Program-made: the position numbers and the translations under genes
Notes under the pieces: model-generated
Told to the model about the DNA's origin: nothing
The model's input: only the letters and a program-made list of their open reading frames with translations
The model's database searches: none
Source of the DNA: Streptomyces spinosisporus
GTDB lineage: Bacteria > Actinomycetota > Actinomycetes > Streptomycetales > Streptomycetaceae
Reading direction: 5' to 3'
Assembly: GCF_022698145.1 (NCBI RefSeq)
Contig: NZ_JALDAX010000002.1
Span: forward strand, 434,001 to 498,000
Length of the DNA stretch: 64,000 bases
Shown: positions 34,379-41,931 of the stretch, piece after piece
How the letters are laid out: each line of letters begins with the position of its first letter
How positions within the stretch are numbered: the first letter of the stretch is position 1

Positions 34379-35943
34379 CACCAGTGCAAGGGGGCGTTCG
34401 CGGCTGGGCCGCGACCCGCAAGGGGCATCTGTCACGACTGCGGTTCACCAGTCTGCGGCTGCGCCTGGTCGTGGTGTTCGGGCTGGTGGCGCTGACCGCG
34501 GCGGTGTCCGCGTCCGGGATCGCGTACTGGCTCAACCGCGAGGCCGTGCTCACCCGCACCCAGGACGCCGTGCTCGGCGACTTCAAGCAGGCCATGCAGA
34601 ACCGCGCGGGCACCCTGCCCTCCCATCCCACGCAGGACGAACTGCAGCGCACCGCGGGCCAGATGGCCAACTCCAGCCAGCGCTTCGGCGTGCTGCTCGT
34701 CGCCGAGGACGACAACGGCCGGACGGTGTACGCGAGTTCGGGCGGCCTCGACGGCTTCTCGCTGCAGGACGTGCCCGCTTCGCTGCGGGCGGCGGTGAAC
34801 AAGAAGCAGTCCGTCGGCGCCGACTCCGGGAACAAGTACGCCTACCACCTGTACTGGCAGCGCGTCGTCGACCACGGCACGCCGTATCTGGTGGCCGGCA
34901 CCCGGGTGATCGACGGCGGTGCGACCGGCTACATGCTCAAGTCGCTGGAGCCGGAGGCCAAGGACCTCAACTCCCTCGCCTGGTCGCTGGGGATCGCCAC
35001 CGGGCTCGCACTGATCGGCTCGGCACTGCTCGCGCAGGCCGCCGCCTCGACCGTGCTCAAGCCCGTGCAGCGGCTCGGCGTCGCGGCCCGGCGGCTCGGC
35101 GAGGGCAAGCTGGACACCCGGCTCAGGGTGTCCGGCACCGACGAACTCGCCGATCTGTCACGGACGTTCAATCACGCGGCCGAGGCGCTGGAGAAACGCG
35201 TCGACGACATGGCCGCACGCGACGAGGCGTCCCGGCGCTTCGTCGCGGACATGAGCCATGAACTGCGGACGCCGCTCACCGCGATCACGGCCGTGACCGA
35301 GATCCTGGAGGAGGAGCTGGAGGCGGAGACCGGGTCCATGGACCCGATGATCGAACCCGCCGTACGGCTCGTCGTCAGCGAGACCCGGCGGCTCAACGAC
35401 CTCGTCGAGAACCTGATGGAGGTCACCCGCTTCGACGCGGGCACCGCCCGGCTCGTCCTGGACGACGTCGACATCGCCGACCAGATCACCGCCTGTATCG
35501 ACGCAAGGGCCTGGCTGGACGCGGTGGACCTGGACGCCGAGCGCGGCATCCACGCCCGGCTCGACCCGCGCCGCCTCGACGTGATCCTGGCGAACCTCAT
35601 CGGCAACGCGCTCAAGCACGGCGGCTCTCCGGTGCGGGTCGCGGTGCGCGCGACGGACGACGAGGTCGTCATCGCGGTCCAGGACCACGGGCCCGGCATC
35701 CCCGAGGACGTGCTGCCGCACGTCTTCGACCGCTTCTACAAGGCGAGCGCCTCCCGGCCGCGCTCCGACGGCAGCGGCCTCGGCCTGTCCATCGCGATGG
35801 AGAACGCCCACATCCACGGCGGTGAGATCACCGCCGCGAACTCCCCCGAGGGCGGTGCGGTGTTCACGCTGCGGCTGCCCCGGGACGCGTCGGCGCTCGC
35901 GGAGGAGTCCGAGAAGGACACCGCGAAGAACGGGGACGCCTGA
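34375..35943 (+). CDS. afsQ2: Sensor histidine kinase AfsQ2
   Basis: Membrane sensor kinase partner of AfsQ1, 522 residues. A first membrane helix near residues 27-47 (LRLVVVFGLVALTAAVSASGIAYW), an extracytoplasmic sensor region of about 150 residues, a second helix around 205-225 (WSLGIATGLALIGSALLAQ), HAMP domain, then the kinase core: H-box RRFVADMSHELRTPLTAI with the phosphorylated His, N-box NLIGNALKHGG, G1 QDHGPGIPEDVLPHVFDRF and G2 DGSGLGLSIA. GTG 34375 overlaps the afsQ1 stop by four bases, so the pair is translationally coupled; GTG 34384 is also possible. The signal sensed is not known from sequence; control by glutamate has been reported for the S. coelicolor system. Confidence 0.95.
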   Translation: MTPVQGGVRGWAATRKGHLSRLRFTSLRLRLVVVFGLVALTAAVSASGIAYWLNREAVLTRTQDAVLGDFKQAMQNRAGTLPSHPTQDELQRTAGQMANSSQRFGVLLVAEDDNGRTVYASSGGLDGFSLQDVPASLRAAVNKKQSVGADSGNKYAYHLYWQRVVDHGTPYLVAGTRVIDGGATGYMLKSLEPEAKDLNSLAWSLGIATGLALIGSALLAQAAASTVLKPVQRLGVAARRLGEGKLDTRLRVSGTDELADLSRTFNHAAEALEKRVDDMAARDEASRRFVADMSHELRTPLTAITAVTEILEEELEAETGSMDPMIEPAVRLVVSETRRLNDLVENLMEVTRFDAGTARLVLDDVDIADQITACIDARAWLDAVDLDAERGIHARLDPRRLDVILANLIGNALKHGGSPVRVAVRATDDEVVIAVQDHGPGIPEDVLPHVFDRFYKASASRPRSDGSGLGLSIAMENAHIHGGEITAANSPEGGAVFTLRLPRDASALAEESEKDTAKNGDA

Positions 35944-36545
35944 TGACCGTACGACGTCTGCTGGCCCTCCCCGTGCTGGCCGCGCTGCTCGCCGGCTGCG
36001 GCATCCGCTCCACCGAGGTGCCGACCGACTTCGGGGCGGCGCCCTCGAAGGTGCAGTGCTCGCTCGCCGAACCGGACGTCTCGACACAGGCCTCGCGCGG
36101 GCTGCCGGTGCAGGTGTTCCTGCTGTGCGGGGCGTCGCTGGTCGCCGTGGACCGGACGGTACGGGTGCCCAACGGCACCGCGGACTCCCAGCGGCGGGTG
36201 CTCGTGGCGCAGGGGCTGCTCGACCAGCTCGCGGCGACACCCTCGGCCGCCGAGAAGGAGGCCGGGTACACCACGGACGTGCGCGGCGGCATGAACGTCG
36301 GCGGCCCGCACCCCGGGGACCCCGAGGACGCGCTCCGGCTGAGCACCCCGCCCGCCGACCTCACGTCCTTCGCCCTCGCCCAGGTCGTCTGCACGTTCTC
36401 CGACTCGGCCGCGGCCGAGGGCGACGGCTCGGTCGTGCTCGGCGGCCCCGGCCGCGAGCCGCTGCGCCGCTACGAGTGCACGGACGAGGTCCGCTCCCGC
36501 CCGGGCACCGCGCAGCCGCCGTCGACCCAGGTCACCGACGGCTGA
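35943..36545 (+). CDS. GerMN-like lipoprotein of the afsQ operon
   Basis: A 200-residue exported lipoprotein: signal TVRRLLALPVLAALLAG with lipobox LLAGCG, then a domain with GerMN character (VQVFLLCGASLVAVDRTVRV, AQGLLDQLAATPSAAEKEAGYTTDV). Three Cys remain in the mature part. ATG 35943 overlaps the afsQ2 stop by one base (TGATG), so the protein is made together with the sensor kinase. A lipoprotein at this place is conserved in S. coelicolor. By analogy with LpqB next to MtrB it may modulate the kinase outside the membrane; this is inference. Confidence 0.88.
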   Translation: MTVRRLLALPVLAALLAGCGIRSTEVPTDFGAAPSKVQCSLAEPDVSTQASRGLPVQVFLLCGASLVAVDRTVRVPNGTADSQRRVLVAQGLLDQLAATPSAAEKEAGYTTDVRGGMNVGGPHPGDPEDALRLSTPPADLTSFALAQVVCTFSDSAAAEGDGSVVLGGPGREPLRRYECTDEVRSRPGTAQPPSTQVTDG

Positions 36546-36638
36546 CCCGGCCGCCACGGGGGCGTGTGGCGCAGGCCTCACACAGGTACTTGGACGCAAC
36601 GCGGAACCGATCCTGCCGGAGGCCGCGTCTAGGGGGTC

Positions 36639-37190
36639 GTGCAGCGTCAAGGCTCCATCGGCGGCAGCGCCGCGATCCGCATCCGTGTGACAGGAGGTGT
36701 CCTCCTTGTCGCACACCTGGCGTTCGTCGCCTGGCTCACGCTGCGTCCGCTGGATGTGCCCTGGGTGACGCCTCCCAATCTGCGCCCGTTCGCGGGCGTA
36801 CGGGCCGATCTCGCCCTGGGCGGGCCGGTCGCGGCCCGGCGTATCGCCGAGGGCCTCGCCCTTCTCGCGCCGCTCGGCGTGCTGCTGCCGATGGCGCACG
36901 GCAGGCTCTGGGCGTTCCCGTTCGCCAGCCTCGTGCGGACGGTTGCCGCGGGCTTCCTGGTCTCGCTGGGCATTCTGCTGCTGCAGACCGGGGTGCCGGG
37001 CCGGGTCCCCGATGTGGACTCGCTGCTGCTGAACACCGTCGGTGTGGCCCTCGCGCATCTCGCTGTCGTCCCCGCGTCCCGGTCCTGGCTCCGCCGCAGG
37101 TCCGAGCGGCAGGAGCGGGCGGCCGTCCGCCAGGAGGAAGCGGCTCAGGGTCGAACCCCGACGTTTCCCAGGGTCGGTATCGCACCGTAG
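36639..37190 (+). CDS. VanZ-like membrane protein
   Basis: A 183-residue membrane protein of the VanZ family with four hydrophobic helices: GGVLLVAHLAFVAWLTL, IAEGLALLAPLGVLLPMA, VRTVAAGFLVSLGILLLQT and VDSLLLNTVGVALAHLAVV. The motif PNLRPFAG and PDVDSLLLNTVGVALA are typical. The C-terminus is a charged tail. The family is linked to teicoplanin resistance in enterococci but its biochemical role is not settled, and it is common in Streptomyces. GTG 36639. It follows the afsQ operon after a 93-bp gap and probably has its own promoter. Confidence 0.85.
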   Translation: MQRQGSIGGSAAIRIRVTGGVLLVAHLAFVAWLTLRPLDVPWVTPPNLRPFAGVRADLALGGPVAARRIAEGLALLAPLGVLLPMAHGRLWAFPFASLVRTVAAGFLVSLGILLLQTGVPGRVPDVDSLLLNTVGVALAHLAVVPASRSWLRRRSERQERAAVRQEEAAQGRTPTFPRVGIAP

Positions 37191-37286
37191 AGCGACGCTT
37201 TGCCCCCTTCGTCTTTCGTAGCGTTGACGGCAGATGAGGAAGCCGTACGGGCCGCCTCGCAACCGACGCTCACGAAGGAGCCGCAC

Positions 37287-37493
37287 ATGTCCGCCCTAGT
37301 CCGCCCCACCCACGGCCGCATGATCGGCGGCGTGTGCGCCGGTCTGGCGCGGCGCTTCGGCACCTCTGCGACCACGATGCGTGTGATCTTCCTGATCTCG
37401 TGCCTGCTGCCGGGCCCGCAGTTCCTGCTCTACATAGCGCTGTGGATCCTGCTGCCCTCCGAGGAGAAGGCCGCGGCCCGCACCGCCTGGTGA
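37287..37493 (+). CDS. PspC-domain membrane protein
   Basis: A 68-residue protein that is essentially one PspC domain: LVRPTHGRMIGGVCAGLARRFGTSATTMRVIFLISCLLPGPQFLLYIALWILLP, with one or two membrane helices. PspC proteins relate to membrane stress and in actinobacteria often occur as sensor parts. ATG 37287 follows GAAGGAG at a good distance. It is a single-gene unit, closed by a very stable terminator. Confidence 0.88.
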   Translation: MSALVRPTHGRMIGGVCAGLARRFGTSATTMRVIFLISCLLPGPQFLLYIALWILLPSEEKAAARTAW

Positions 37494-37509
37494 TCGCCTC
37501 CTCACGAAC

Positions 37510-37552
37510 GCCGATGGGGCGCACCCCGGTCCAAGGGGTGCGCCCCGTCGGC
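37510..37552. terminator. 18-bp-stem terminator
   Basis: Arms of 18 bp that pair fully apart from one G-T wobble, with a 7-base loop, between the PspC gene and the convergent exported-protein gene. Likely bidirectional. Confidence 0.85.
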
Positions 37553-37568
37553 GCGTTGGGCGCAGGGA

Positions 37569-37913
37569 TCAGCCGCCGAGCGGCAGGCCGTTCACCGGCA
37601 CGCCGCCCTGCACGGGCAGGCCGCCGAGCAGGCCGGCGACCGGGGTGGACGGGCCGTCGGCGATGGCCCGCTGGGCGGCCGGCTGCACGGATGCGAGACC
37701 GCGCTCGATGGTGGGCTTGCCCTGGGCCACGGCCGCCTGGGCACCCGGCAGCGCCTGGGAGACGTTCTGCGCCGGGAGCTGGCTGGTGACGCTGTCCAGC
37801 GTCCCGCCTGCGTCCGGCAGCGCCGGGGCCGCATTCGCGGCGCCCGCGCCCGTGGCGGCGAAGGCGGCACCGAGAGCGGCGACACCGAGGGTCTTGGCAG
37901 CAGACTGCTTCAT
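37569..37913 (-). CDS. Small secreted protein, Ala/Gly/Pro-rich
   Basis: A 114-residue exported protein. Signal peptide KQSAAKTLGVAALGAAFAATGAGAANA, then a mature part of about 85 residues with helical, Gln/Ala-rich segments (SQLPAQNVSQALPGAQAAVAQGKPTIERGLASVQPAAQRAIADG) and a Gly/Leu/Pro-rich end (VAGLLGGLPVQGGVPVNGLPLGG). No Cys, no domain I know. Its style matches the exported protein at 31366-31683 (both end in Gly/Leu repeats), so they may be distant paralogs. ATG 37913 follows GAGGA. Confidence 0.75.
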   Translation of the reverse strand: MKQSAAKTLGVAALGAAFAATGAGAANAAPALPDAGGTLDSVTSQLPAQNVSQALPGAQAAVAQGKPTIERGLASVQPAAQRAIADGPSTPVAGLLGGLPVQGGVPVNGLPLGG

Positions 37914-38000
37914 GAAAATGCGTCCTCGAAATGGGGTTATGGGGATGTGAGCGGTGTCCACGACCGTAAACACGCACAGCCGCCCGCCGCAAACATCAAA

Positions 38001-38031
38001 ATGCGGACGGGTTGTGAATACCCGTCCGCAT
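38001..38031 (-). terminator. Terminator of add
   Basis: Perfect 12-bp arms ATGCGGACGGGT / ACCCGTCCGCAT around seven bases, followed on the minus strand by TTTTGATGTTTG, close to a classical intrinsic terminator. Confidence 0.85.
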
Positions 38032-38054
38032 GCCCCACACCCCGAAATCCGGGA

Positions 38055-39212
38055 TCAGCCCTCCCGAGCGGGAGAATCGCTGGTCGAAGCGGTCTGCTGG
38101 AACAGCCATTCGGACTTCAACTCGGCATATCCGGGCTTGATCACGTCATTGATCATCGCCAGTCGTTCATCGAAAGGAATGAACGCTGATTTCATCGCAT
38201 TGACGGAGAACCACTGCATGTCGTCGAGCGAATAACCGAACGCCTCGACAAGGTGCTCGAATTCCCGGCTCATACTCGTGCCCGACATAAGTCGATTGTC
38301 CGTGTTCACGGTCGCACGGAAGTGCAGCCTGCGCAGCAGCCCGATCGGATGCTCGGAATACGACGACGCCGCTCCGGTCTGGAGGTTGGAGCTGGGGCAC
38401 AGTTCGAGCGGGATGCGCTTGTCCCGTACGTAGGAGGCGAGGCGCCCGAGCTTCACCGAGCCGTCGGCGCGCACCTGGATGTCGTCGATGATGCGCACCC
38501 CGTGCCCGAGCCGGTCGGCGCCGCACCACTGCAGGGCCTGCCAGATGGACGGCAGCCCGAAGGCCTCACCGGCGTGGATGGTGAAGTGGTTGTTCTCGCG
38601 CTTCAAGTACTCGAAGGCGTCGAGGTGCCGGGTGGGCGGGTAACCGGCCTCCGCGCCAGCGATGTCGAAGCCCACGACGCCCAAGTCCCGGTAGCGGTTG
38701 GCGAGTTCGGCGATCTCCAGGGCGCGGGCCGCGTGCCGCATCGCGGTCAGCAGGGCGCCGACGCGGATGCGGTGGCCGTTCGCCCGGGCGAGCCGCTCCC
38801 CTTCCCGGAAGCCCTCGTTGACCGCCTCGACGACCTCCTCCAGGGTGAGCCCGCCCTCCAGATGCTGCTCGGGGGCGTAGCGCACCTCGGCGTAGACCAC
38901 ACCGTCCTCGGCGAGGTCCTCGGCGCACTCGCGGGCGACCCTGACGAGCGCGTCGCGGGTCTGCATGACGCCGACGGTGTGCGAGAAGGTCTCCAGATAC
39001 CGCTCCAGCGAACCGGAGTCGGCGGCCTCGCGGAACCAGATCCCGAGCTTGTCGGGGCCGGTCTCCGGCAGGCGTGAGTAGCCCTGTTCACGGGCGAGTT
39101 CGACGATCGTCCCGGGGCGGAGACCGCCGTCGAGGTGGTCGTGCAGCAGAACCTTCGGCGCCCGGCGGATCTGGTCCGGCGTCGGGGTGTTCGACATGGT
39201 CTGGCTCGTCAT
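38055..39212 (-). CDS. add: Adenosine deaminase
   Basis: Deaminates (deoxy)adenosine to (deoxy)inosine, which purine nucleoside phosphorylase can then split. The 385 residues hold the zinc-binding HDHLDG near residue 25, the HAGEAFG block with the catalytic Glu, LGHGVRI and the late NTDNRLMS motif with the metal Asp. ATG 39212 follows TAGAGT after exactly six bases, without a ribosome site, so a leaderless message is likely. The operator CTACGCGCGTAG lies just upstream of that -10 box. Monocistronic, with an IS200/IS605 element now sitting beyond its promoter. Confidence 0.95.
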   Translation of the reverse strand: MTSQTMSNTPTPDQIRRAPKVLLHDHLDGGLRPGTIVELAREQGYSRLPETGPDKLGIWFREAADSGSLERYLETFSHTVGVMQTRDALVRVARECAEDLAEDGVVYAEVRYAPEQHLEGGLTLEEVVEAVNEGFREGERLARANGHRIRVGALLTAMRHAARALEIAELANRYRDLGVVGFDIAGAEAGYPPTRHLDAFEYLKRENNHFTIHAGEAFGLPSIWQALQWCGADRLGHGVRIIDDIQVRADGSVKLGRLASYVRDKRIPLELCPSSNLQTGAASSYSEHPIGLLRRLHFRATVNTDNRLMSGTSMSREFEHLVEAFGYSLDDMQWFSVNAMKSAFIPFDERLAMINDVIKPGYAELKSEWLFQQTASTSDSPAREG

Positions 39213-39218
39213 TTCCGC

Positions 39219-39224
39219 ACTCTA
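39219..39224 (-). promoter_or_regulatory. Predicted -10 box of add, leaderless start
   Basis: TAGAGT on the minus strand, six bases before the ATG and four bases after the palindromic operator. Confidence 0.45.
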
Positions 39225-39228
39225 CCTC

Positions 39229-39240
39229 CTACGCGCGTAG
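39229..39240 (-). promoter_or_regulatory. Operator CTACGCGCGTAG in front of add
   Basis: Exact third copy of the 12-bp palindrome. Read in the direction of add it is flanked as ATCTACGCGCGTAGG, the same as at purine nucleoside phosphorylase. It lies in the spacer of the predicted promoter. Confidence 0.8.
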
Positions 39241-39334
39241 ATCGCCCGGTGTACAGATGCGTCGATACGTAACGGTGACCGCAAGGACGGGTGAGGTACA
39301 CCGACGCTTCTGACACTGTTCTGTCGTGACTCCA

Positions 39335-39354
39335 CCCACGCGTAAACGCGCGGG
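39335..39354 (-). repeat. Right-end hairpin of the IS element / 3' end of the putative omega RNA
   Basis: On the minus strand CCCGCGCG-TTTA-CGCGTGGG folds into an 8-bp stem with one G-T pair. It lies 16 bp beyond the tnpB stop codon, where IS605 right ends and the scaffold end of the TnpB guide RNA are found. Confidence 0.6.
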
Positions 39355-39370
39355 CTTCCTGCATCGGTGG

Positions 39371-40579
39371 CTAAGCCGCCGCGCAGAGGACCAGCCCGGC
39401 CCCGTTGAGGACGTTCAGCGCGCCGACGTGGTCCGCGTTCGCCGCGAACCCGCATCTGACGCACTGGAACTTCGCCTGGGTGGCGCGGTTCTCCTTCGTG
39501 ACATGCCCGCATTCGGGGCATGTGCGGGAGGTGTTGCGCGCGTCCACCGAAACCACGAGGCGACCGGCACTCTCAGCCTTGTTCGCCAGGATTTTGAGGA
39601 ACTGCGCCCAACCCGCGTCGAGGATGCTGCGGTTGAGCCCGGTCTTCGCGGCAGCGCCGTTCGGGAGGAACGCGCCGTCGCCCGCGGGGTCGGGCCTGGG
39701 TGCCGTCCTCTTGGTCATCTGGGCGGTGTTGAGCCGCTCGTGCGCGATCACGTCGTGGCCGGTGCTGAGCGCGCGGGCGGTCTTGTGGTGGAAGTCGGCG
39801 CGCTGGCGGCGGATCTTGCCGTACAGCGTGGCGACCTTCCGGGCGGCGGCCCGGTGTGCCTTGGTGCGCTGCCCGGTGCGCTTGGGGAACGTGGCGAGGT
39901 GCCGCTGTGCCTCGGCGAGTTGATCGGCCATCGCTTGAAGAAAGCGCGGATTGGCGACGTGTTCGCCGCCGGAGGTGGTCAGGAAGTGGGCGACGCCCAT
40001 GTCGATACCGACGATCGCCCCGGTGGGCGGGAGTTTTTCGGCGGGCACGTTGTCGCAGGCGAGAACGAGGTACCAGCGGTTGCCCTCGCGCTTCACGCTG
40101 ATGGTCTTGACGCGGCCCCGCACGGGCCGGTGCTGGTGCACGCGGACGTGTCCGATGCCCTGGAGGCGTACGCGGGTCTGACGGTCGTGCGGGACAGAGT
40201 CCCAGCGGCAGCCGTCGCCGTCCTTCGGGAACACCACGGTGTCGAAGTGCCCGACACCCTTGAAGCGCGGGTAGCCCGGCGTTTGACCGTCCTTGACCCG
40301 GCGGAAGAACGCGGCGAACGCCTTGTCCAGGCGGCGCAGGGTTGCCTGCTGGCTGGAGAACGACCAGCGGCCCTGACGCTCCGGGTCGAACGCCCGGATC
40401 TCCTTGAGCTGCGCCGACTGCTGCCCGTACTTGATGGACGTCCTGGACACGTGCCGGTAGGCGTCGCGGCGTTCCTGCAACGCTGCGTTGTAGAGCGAGC
40501 AGTGATCACGCAGCATCTCGCCGAGCGCTGCCGCCTGACGGGCGGTGGGACGCAAAAGGAACTTGTACGCGCGGATCAC
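39371..40579 (-). CDS. tnpB: TnpB, RNA-guided RuvC-like nuclease of the IS200/IS605 element
   Basis: A 402-residue TnpB. The three RuvC acidic residues are present: Asp193 in VGIDMGV, Glu281 in IAHERLN and Asp383 in NADHVGALN. The zinc ribbon has Cys354, 357, 373 and 376 (CPECGHV, CVRCGF). The N-terminal helical and wedge parts (IRAYKFLLRPTARQAAALGEMLRDHC, GYPRFKGVGHFDTVVFP) are complete, so the protein is likely active. TnpB proteins cut DNA guided by an RNA from the element's right end and so help retain the IS. GTG 40579 overlaps the tnpA stop by four bases. Confidence 0.93.
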   Translation of the reverse strand: MIRAYKFLLRPTARQAAALGEMLRDHCSLYNAALQERRDAYRHVSRTSIKYGQQSAQLKEIRAFDPERQGRWSFSSQQATLRRLDKAFAAFFRRVKDGQTPGYPRFKGVGHFDTVVFPKDGDGCRWDSVPHDRQTRVRLQGIGHVRVHQHRPVRGRVKTISVKREGNRWYLVLACDNVPAEKLPPTGAIVGIDMGVAHFLTTSGGEHVANPRFLQAMADQLAEAQRHLATFPKRTGQRTKAHRAAARKVATLYGKIRRQRADFHHKTARALSTGHDVIAHERLNTAQMTKRTAPRPDPAGDGAFLPNGAAAKTGLNRSILDAGWAQFLKILANKAESAGRLVVSVDARNTSRTCPECGHVTKENRATQAKFQCVRCGFAANADHVGALNVLNGAGLVLCAAA

Positions 40580-41004
40580 GAGCCGTCCCCCCTCTTGCCC
40601 GGGCGTTCGAACTGGGTGTTGATGTATTTCTCGACCGTCGCCGCCGACACGGCGCCGACCGATGCCGCGAAGTACGACGACGACCACAGCGTGGGCATCC
40701 GCGACTTCAGATGCGGGAACTCCTCACGCAGCACGCGAGAGGTGAAGCCCTTGAACTGGTTCGCCACGTACGAGGCCGACGACTTCGGGTCGTGCTTGAC
40801 GAAGAGGTGGACGTGGTCGGGCATCACCTCAAGGGCGATGATCTCCCACCCGCGTTCGTCTGCCTTGTGCCGGATCAGTTCGTCCAGCCGCTCCGCGACC
40901 CGTCCGCCGAGGACCGGACGGCGGTACTTCGGGCACCACACCACGTGGAGCCCGAGGTCATACACACCCCCGGAGAATCGGCGAACCTTCCTGGTCACAG
41001 TCAT
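40576..41004 (-). CDS. tnpA: TnpA, Y1 single-strand transposase of the IS200 family
   Basis: A 142-residue HUH transposase: metal-binding motif DHVHLFV (His64, His66) and the nucleophile Tyr127 in VEKYINTQ, preceded by VVWCPKYRRPVL, the usual IS200 signature. The length is normal and no frameshift is seen, so it should be active as a dimer acting on single-stranded DNA. ATG 41004 lies six bases after TATAGT, suggesting a leaderless transcript. The next gene, tnpB, overlaps its end. Confidence 0.93.
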   Translation of the reverse strand: MTVTRKVRRFSGGVYDLGLHVVWCPKYRRPVLGGRVAERLDELIRHKADERGWEIIALEVMPDHVHLFVKHDPKSSASYVANQFKGFTSRVLREEFPHLKSRMPTLWSSSYFAASVGAVSAATVEKYINTQFERPGKRGDGS

Positions 41005-41119
41005 ACGATCACTATACACGCGCCACACGTCTAGCATGACAGAGAGGTAGGCTCAGGTGAACAGTGCAGATCCGTGGGCCCAGTTGAGGTCAGAGCACCT
41101 CAGAGAAGCCATTCCCCAC

Positions 41120-41133
41120 CCCGCTCAAGCGGG
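41120..41133. repeat. Left-end hairpin candidate of the IS element
   Basis: CCCGCT-CA-AGCGGG, a perfect 6-bp stem, with GGGACGTCCC overlapping its end. It lies about 115 bp outside the tnpA start and 21 bp before the hydrolase gene start. It could be the IS left end or belong to the hydrolase leader. Confidence 0.4.
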
Positions 41134-41154
41134 ACGTCCCCTGGATAGGTCCTG

Positions 41155-41913
41155 ATGGCACACCAAGCGATGCCGGTTCAGGCCCGGTTGGGGCGGGCGC
41201 TCGGTCAGGAGCCCACGGCGGTGAGCGGAGCGGTCCTGCTGCTTCCCGGCGGCGCCGAGGAGTCGGCGCGCAGACCGTCCCCCGTGCTGGCGACCGCATC
41301 CGTACGCGCGCTGGGCCGGCGGCTGGCCCGCGCGGGCCGGGCGGAAGGCCTGGCCACCCACGTCGTCCACTACCGCTGGCGCGGCTGGAACGGCAGCGAG
41401 GCCCATCTGGCCCGCGACGCCACCTGGGCCGCCGACGAGGTCGTACGGCGCTACGGGGACGTCCCCGTGTGCCTCGTCGGCCTCGACATGGGCGGCCGGG
41501 CAGCGCTGCGCGCGGGCGGGCACGAGGCCGTCGCCTCCGTGCTGGCGATCGCCCCCTGGCTGCCCGAGGAGGACGTGGCCGCCTCGCCCGAACCGGTGAA
41601 GCAGCTGGTGGGGCGTCAGGTGCTGATCGTGCACGGGACGAAGGACGAACGCACCGACCCCGAACTGTCGTTCAGGCTGGCGGCCCGGGCGAAGAAGGCC
41701 AACCGCGACGTGTGCCGGTTCGAAGTCCACGCCGACGGACACGGGTTGCACCAGTACCGCAGCGAAGTGCACGCGCTGGCCGAGAACTTCGTGATGGGCA
41801 GCCTGTTCGGCAGGCGCTTCTCGCGGTCCGTCGAGGACGCGTTCGCGGCACCGCCCCCGCTGGGGCTGCGGATGCCGCTCGCCGCGGGGTTCGGCAGGTC
41901 ACTGCGCCGCTGA
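41155..41913 (+). CDS. Alpha/beta-hydrolase-fold protein with Asp at the nucleophile position
   Basis: A 252-residue alpha/beta hydrolase. The oxyanion strand region is GAVLLLPGGAEES, the nucleophile elbow is CLVGLDMGGRAALRAG, the acid is in VLIVHGTKDERTD and the His in VHADGHGLHQY. The elbow has Asp in place of the usual Ser (GLDMGG). In haloalkane dehalogenases and epoxide hydrolases an Asp nucleophile is normal, but the rest does not clearly match those families; dienelactone-hydrolase relatives are closer in shape. The biochemical role is open. ATG 41155 has a weak site upstream. The IS element lies immediately in front, so the natural promoter may be displaced. Confidence 0.82.
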   Translation: MAHQAMPVQARLGRALGQEPTAVSGAVLLLPGGAEESARRPSPVLATASVRALGRRLARAGRAEGLATHVVHYRWRGWNGSEAHLARDATWAADEVVRRYGDVPVCLVGLDMGGRAALRAGGHEAVASVLAIAPWLPEEDVAASPEPVKQLVGRQVLIVHGTKDERTDPELSFRLAARAKKANRDVCRFEVHADGHGLHQYRSEVHALAENFVMGSLFGRRFSRSVEDAFAAPPPLGLRMPLAAGFGRSLRR

Positions 41914-41931
41914 ACCGCGGGGGCGGACACG

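Larger units (their letters stand above)
39315..41145 (-). mobile_element. IS200/IS605-family insertion sequence with tnpA and tnpB
   Basis: A complete-looking element: Y1 transposase gene followed by an overlapping tnpB gene, with hairpins outside each end, as expected for elements that move as single-stranded circles and lack terminal inverted repeats. The hairpin beyond tnpB (39335-39354) would be the right end and that beyond tnpA (41120-41133) the left end. Exact boundaries are estimated. I recall no such element between add and the neighbouring hydrolase gene in S. coelicolor, so it is probably a strain-specific insertion. Confidence 0.75.
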
